NCBI GenBank assembly: GCA_029287515.1
Contig: JARFQZ010000088.1
Span: 1-13,121 of the forward strand
Length of the DNA: 13,121 bases
Direction of reading: 5' to 3'
Source: Lysobacterales bacterium
GTDB lineage: Bacteria > Pseudomonadota > Gammaproteobacteria > Xanthomonadales > SZUA-36
The translations under genes and the position numbers were made by a program. The notes beneath the pieces are model-generated. The model was not told the origin of the DNA and did not search any database. It saw only the letters and a program-made list of their open reading frames with translations. This document shows, piece after piece, positions 9,844-13,121 of the stretch; position 1 is the stretch's first letter, and each line of letters starts with the position of its first letter.

Positions 9844-10788
9844 ATGGCGCCAATGGATTTTCTATTTCTCATCGCAGGGATCGCTGGATTGTGGATAGGA
9901 ACCGAACTGACGATTGGTGGCGCCCTGGCCATCGCCCGCCGTCACCGATGGTCTGAATTCTTTGTTGGACTCGTTATCCTGTCCATCGGCAGTGATCTCC
10001 CGGAACTGGCAATCGCGGTGGATGCGGGCATCAAGGGCCTGATGGGACAAGATGCTTCAGGCGTGGTGGTCGGATCATCGATAGGCAGCGTTGTTGCCCA
10101 GATGGGCTTTGTGCTCGGATTGGGCGCCGCGATCTCTTACCTGACATTGCCGAAAGCTTTCGTTGTCAAGCACGGCTCCGTGCTACTGGGGGCTACCGTT
10201 CTGTTGTTCCTGGTGGCGCTGGATGGCCATGTCTCCCGCACGGAAGGCCTGATCCTGATCACGATATACTTCATCTACGTGACCGCGCTTATGAACGGCG
10301 GCACTGCGCCCGAGGAAGATCCCATCCGCCTGGCGCACGGGGGGTTTCGCTCATGGACCCTGCTTGTGGCCGGTCTGGCCGTCGTCATTTACAGTTCGGG
10401 ACTTACGGTTGATTCAGTCGTCAGGATTGCACATACCTTTGAGATCAGTGAAGCCCTGATCTCGGTGCTGTTCATCGGCCTGGGCACCAGCCTGCCGGAG
10501 CTTTCGATTTCAATTTCGGCCATTTTGAAAAAGAAAACCCACATGTCGGTGGGAAACATCATAGGCAGCAACATCCTGGATACGCTCCTTCCCATCGGTA
10601 TCACGGCGCTGATCGCGGAAATGACCTTTGAGCGGCAGTTGCTGTATTTCGACCTGCCGTTCATCTTCGTCATGACGGCTGTCGTGCTGGCGTTCTTTTA
10701 CGTGAAAAAAGGGGTAACCCGGCCAGAAGGTCTGGTCATCCTCGGTTTCTACGCCACCTACGTGGCCGTCAAGCTTGTTCAATTTTAG
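9844..10788 (+). CDS. Calcium/sodium:cation antiporter family (CaCA, YrbG-like) membrane protein
   Basis: This inner-membrane exchanger has 314 residues and about ten hydrophobic segments, the size of bacterial CaCA antiporters. The family is built from two inverted halves, each with an alpha repeat. The second repeat is canonical: GLGTSLPELSIS (Glu219) and VGNIIGSNILDTLLPIG (Asn238, Ser242, Asp246). The first is altered: SIGSDLPELAIAVDAG keeps Glu54, but Asp51 replaces the usual Ser, and the GN..GSN segment reads SGVVVGSSIGSVVAQ (72-86), losing both conserved Asn residues and placing Ser82 at the position of NCX_Mj Asn81. Ion choice (Ca2+, Na+, H+ or other) is therefore open. The start is ATG 9844 (in-frame TAG at 9838) or ATG 9853; neither has a strong ribosome site. 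It is divergent from gabT, and its 3' end overlaps the convergent decarboxylase-like gene by 20 bases. Confidence 0.85.
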   Translation: MAPMDFLFLIAGIAGLWIGTELTIGGALAIARRHRWSEFFVGLVILSIGSDLPELAIAVDAGIKGLMGQDASGVVVGSSIGSVVAQMGFVLGLGAAISYLTLPKAFVVKHGSVLLGATVLLFLVALDGHVSRTEGLILITIYFIYVTALMNGGTAPEEDPIRLAHGGFRSWTLLVAGLAVVIYSSGLTVDSVVRIAHTFEISEALISVLFIGLGTSLPELSISISAILKKKTHMSVGNIIGSNILDTLLPIGITALIAEMTFERQLLYFDLPFIFVMTAVVLAFFYVKKGVTRPEGLVILGFYATYVAVKLVQF

Positions 10789-11959
10789 GCGGCGATTCTG
10801 CGCTGGAGGTGATTTCCACGATCAGGTCGCTGTAATGGCCGTTGAACCGGGTGCGGCCGCTCAGGCTGTATGCGCCTATGTTACCGAACTCAAGGTGATC
10901 GCCCGCCTGTATTCCTGATGGCAATTCCACTTCGCCCGGCATGACGTCCGATGCATCACAGGTCGGACCGAAAAGTCTGAATGAAACCGGATTACCCTCC
11001 AGGCGTTCACCCTTTCTATAGGCCCGGACCGGAAACCGCTGATGCCCCTCAAATCGAAGTTCCCAGAATATGCCATACATGCCGTCATTAAGGTACAGCC
11101 GGCGGCCTTTGCGCAGAAGCACTTCCACTACTGCCGACAGGCCGGGAGCAGACAGCGCCCTGCCCGGTTCCGCCATGATCTCGCCCTCATCCTGCATGGG
11201 AAGACCGGCTGCGGCCTCACGCACGGCGCTGAAAAATTCTTCCAGCGGCGGCGAAACGAAGCCTGGATAAGATCGGGGAAACCCGCCACCGATATCGATC
11301 AGGCGCAAGCGGAAATCAAGTGCATTCAGTACTTCGGCGGCCGTTTCGATGGCGTGCCGGTAAGCGCCGGGATCGGTGACCAGTGTTCCCACGTTGAAAG
11401 CGAGGGCCGGCTCGGCGCCCGTCGCCACGATTTTTCGCAACAAGGCCGGAATCTCTGCGGGCGGCGCACCAAACTTGGATGAGAGGTCCATCATGGCAGA
11501 TTCATGGCTGACCGCCATGCGGGCAAACACCACGGCCTGCTCGAGCGGGATTTCTGACGCCAGCGCATCCAGCCGGGATGCATCGTCCACCATGAAATGG
11601 CGGACATCGAAATCATGGAAGGCTTCGCCGGCGGCGCCCCTGAGTGCCACGGGGATCATGAAATAGCAGGTAGCGCCGGGGCAGTTTTCCCTGACCAGCT
11701 CGATCTCCGGAACCGATGCACAATCAAAATGCTCCACTCCCCCCTGGTTCAACAGGCGGATGATCAAAGGGTCGTCATTGGCCTTGACGGCGTATAGCAC
11801 CCTGCCGGGAAAATCACCGACAAACGACCGGGCTGTTTGCTCGTAAACATGAGGGTAAACGCAGTAAACGGGCTTCCTGGGATTGAGCGTATGGAGCAAT
11901 TCACTTACGCTGGCAAAGGAACTGGTTTCCGGATTCATAATGCGAGAGGATACAGTCAT
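10769..11959 (-). CDS. Type III-fold PLP decarboxylase of the ornithine/lysine/diaminopimelate decarboxylase family
   Basis: The eukaryotic-type ODC family decarboxylates basic amino acids with PLP held in an alanine-racemase barrel. From ATG 11959 the product has 396 residues. It shows PLP-lysine Lys59 in LYAVKAND, FDCASVPEIE (78-87), IDIGGGFPRSYPG (221-233), AEPGRALSAPG (263-273), and the C-terminal beta domain with YLNDGMYGIF (Asp292), GPTCDASDV (Cys334, Asp335) and GNIGAYSLSG. Asp292, Cys334 and Asp335 match ODC D332, C360 and D361, favouring an ornithine or lysine substrate over diaminopimelate. The PLP-stacking FHVGS segment reads FNVGT (188-192), with Asn189 for His and Thr192 for Ser. 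ATG 11959 has AAGGGAA 6 bases upstream; the frame also opens at 12016 (415 residues), and 11938 is a shorter option. If active as ODC it would make putrescine, which can feed GABA to the nearby GabT; that link is inference. Confidence 0.88.
   Translation of the reverse strand: MTVSSRIMNPETSSFASVSELLHTLNPRKPVYCVYPHVYEQTARSFVGDFPGRVLYAVKANDDPLIIRLLNQGGVEHFDCASVPEIELVRENCPGATCYFMIPVALRGAAGEAFHDFDVRHFMVDDASRLDALASEIPLEQAVVFARMAVSHESAMMDLSSKFGAPPAEIPALLRKIVATGAEPALAFNVGTLVTDPGAYRHAIETAAEVLNALDFRLRLIDIGGGFPRSYPGFVSPPLEEFFSAVREAAAGLPMQDEGEIMAEPGRALSAPGLSAVVEVLLRKGRRLYLNDGMYGIFWELRFEGHQRFPVRAYRKGERLEGNPVSFRLFGPTCDASDVMPGEVELPSGIQAGDHLEFGNIGAYSLSGRTRFNGHYSDLIVEITSSAESPPKIEQA
11944..11950 (+). promoter_or_regulatory. 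Ribosome binding site setting the lipoprotein start at 11958
   Basis: GAGAGGA ends 7 bases before ATG 11958. That start gives a standard lipoprotein signal peptide at once, whereas the longer frame from 11883 adds 25 residues ahead of it. The site lies inside the first codons of the divergent decarboxylase-like gene. Confidence 0.75.
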
Positions 11960-13046
11960 GAACCGTTCCCTTGTAGTCATAGCGACAACTCTCTTACTCG
12001 CGGCCTGTGCCAGCAAGCCGCTGGTGCCTTATACGCAGGATACGCCTCCGCTGATACTGGCGCCTGCATCAATGGCGGGCATCGAAGACGGCCGGGGGCG
12101 CTTCAGGGAGATCACCTGCGCGATCCTCGAGAGCCACGGCAAAGAGCTGCCGCACTACAGGGAATGTGAGCAGGCGATTACCCGTTTGGGCAACGAGCCT
12201 CCCGGAACCGGAGAGCCGGTGTACCTGGGCCAGTCGAAAAAAAACCTGGTCGTCGCATTCGTGCCGGGAATCGGCTGGGAGTGCTTCGAATCATGGCTTA
12301 AATATGAGAACGAATTCGACAGCCACGTGGAAGAATTCGGCTTCCAGGCCTATATTTTTTCCGTTGACGGCATGTCGGGCACCACCGTAAACGCCCGTAT
12401 GATCCGCGACGCGATCATGAAAAACGCGGACGAACTTCAGCATCAGCAACTGGTCCTGATCGGTTATTCAAAAGGCGCGCCTGACCTGCTCGAAGCCGTC
12501 GTCACTTATCCGGAAATTCACCGCTATATAGCCGCGGTGGTCAGCGTAGCGGGAGCCGTCGGTGGTTCTCCACTGGCAAACGCGGCCGAGGAAAAAGACC
12601 TTGGCCTGTTAAAACATATACCAGGCTCGGAATGCACTCAAGGCGACGGCCACGCAGTGGAAAGCCTCAGGCCTGCCGTGCGCCGCCAGTGGCTGGCGGA
12701 CAATCCCCTGCCGGATTCCATCCGCTATTACTCCCTGGTCACCTATCCGGAACCGGACCGAATTTCTTCAGTCTTGAAAAGCACCAACAAAAAGCTCAAT
12801 TCCGTCGATTCGCGTAACGACAGCCAGGTCATTTTCTACGACCAGGTGATCCCCGGCAGCACCCTGCTCGGTTATCTCAACGCCGACCACTGGGCGATCG
12901 CGGTGCCGGTGGCCGAAGCCCATCCATTCATTGGGCGGCATTTCGTGGACAAGAACGAATACCCGCGGCAGGCTGTCGCCGAGGCAGTATTGCGCTATAT
13001 CGAAGAAGATATGGAGCAGGAAGAACACAATGAAATCAAAAAATGA
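11958..13046 (+). CDS. Lipoprotein with alpha/beta-hydrolase fold, putative outer-membrane-anchored lipase/esterase
   Basis: From ATG 11958 the product has 362 residues. It begins with a lipoprotein signal peptide: MNR, a hydrophobic core and lipobox LAAC with Cys17. Residue +2 is Ala rather than Asp, which by the E. coli rule predicts outer-membrane sorting. After a spacer with Cys54 and Cys70 (possible disulfide) comes a hydrolase core: VVAFVPGIGWECFESW (98-113, first strand and likely oxyanion loop), VLIGYSKGAPDLLEA (166-180) with nucleophile elbow GYSKG and Ser171, VVSVAGAVGG (194-203), and NADHWAIAVP (308-317) with likely His311. Asp295 is the likely acid. I do not recognise a named family; thioesterase, lipase and peptidase roles remain possible. 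The frame opens at 11883, but the ribosome site and signal peptide place the start at 11958. Its last 17 bases overlap the next + gene, so the two are probably translated together. Confidence 0.85.
   Translation: MNRSLVVIATTLLLAACASKPLVPYTQDTPPLILAPASMAGIEDGRGRFREITCAILESHGKELPHYRECEQAITRLGNEPPGTGEPVYLGQSKKNLVVAFVPGIGWECFESWLKYENEFDSHVEEFGFQAYIFSVDGMSGTTVNARMIRDAIMKNADELQHQQLVLIGYSKGAPDLLEAVVTYPEIHRYIAAVVSVAGAVGGSPLANAAEEKDLGLLKHIPGSECTQGDGHAVESLRPAVRRQWLADNPLPDSIRYYSLVTYPEPDRISSVLKSTNKKLNSVDSRNDSQVIFYDQVIPGSTLLGYLNADHWAIAVPVAEAHPFIGRHFVDKNEYPRQAVAEAVLRYIEEDMEQEEHNEIKK
11966..11972 (-). promoter_or_regulatory. Ribosome binding site supporting the decarboxylase-like start at 11959
   Basis: On the minus strand AAGGGAA stands 6 bases before the ATG at 11959-11957. 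It lies within the signal-peptide codons of the divergent lipoprotein gene. Upstream ATGs at 11980 and 12016 would run deeper into that gene. Confidence 0.55.
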
Positions 13047-13121
13047 AATCGTTAAAAACTGGCTGCCCCGCTACACCGGTCGTGAACTCGATGATTTTTC
13101 CAGGTACATCATCCTGGTGAA
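13030..13121 (+). CDS. N-terminus of a probable AMP nucleosidase (cut by window edge)
   Basis: Only 30 complete codons are present. The start ATG at 13030 has AGGAAG 6 bases upstream, lies inside the end of the lipoprotein gene in another frame, and stays open to the window edge. The visible residues include EIVKNWLPRYTG and a following Asp-rich, Tyr-Ile-Ile-Leu segment, which I recall as the start of the short bacterial AMP nucleosidases (AMP to adenine plus ribose-5-phosphate). This is recognition from a very short stretch, so the product is tentative although the coding start looks real. A competing ATG at 13043 in a different frame reads only about 25 codons before a stop. Confidence 0.6.
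   Translation, partial: MKSKNEIVKNWLPRYTGRELDDFSRYIILV

Noticed and set aside
11883..11957. Extended N-terminus of the lipoprotein gene
   Set aside because: It would bury the signal peptide 25 residues in. The strong ribosome site at 11944-11950 and the lipobox spacing point to 11958.

Overview
This 13.1 kb window looks like ordinary chromosomal DNA from a gammaproteobacterium. That assignment is an inference from the E. coli-like GlgA, GlgB, GlgC and GabT sequences, the moderately high GC and the Shine-Dalgarno signals; genus cannot be called. No rRNA, tRNA, CRISPR array, insertion sequence, integrase or phage gene was seen, and no gene-free stretch exceeds about 105 bases.

Bases 1-6485 hold a glycogen locus: glgP (partial, +), glgB (-), glgC (+) and glgA (-). 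Together these make ADP-glucose (GlgC), polymerise it (GlgA), branch the chain (GlgB) and release glucose-1-phosphate (GlgP). Unlike the usual co-directional glg operon, every gene faces the opposite way to its neighbour. The 3' ends overlap or nearly touch, and the divergent spacers are short.

Bases 6557-8454 hold a crotonase-family gene (+), convergent with an HSL-family alpha/beta hydrolase (-) that is interrupted by one in-frame TAG. The hydrolase lies 1 nt downstream of gabT (-, 8456-9739), so the two probably form one transcript. A 104-nt divergent spacer carrying short repeats separates gabT from a CaCA-family cation antiporter (+, 9844-10788) whose first alpha repeat is degenerate.

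Bases 10769-12016 hold an ornithine/lysine-decarboxylase-like PLP enzyme (-). Its probable start codon shares a CATG palindrome with the start of a divergent lipoprotein alpha/beta hydrolase (+). That lipoprotein gene overlaps the start of a further + gene that resembles AMP nucleosidase and runs off the right edge.

I did not find a clear new multi-gene system. The points most worth checking are the amber-interrupted hydrolase, the altered ion site of the antiporter, the altered PLP pocket of the decarboxylase-like protein, the CATG-sharing divergent starts, and the strict strand alternation of the glg genes.
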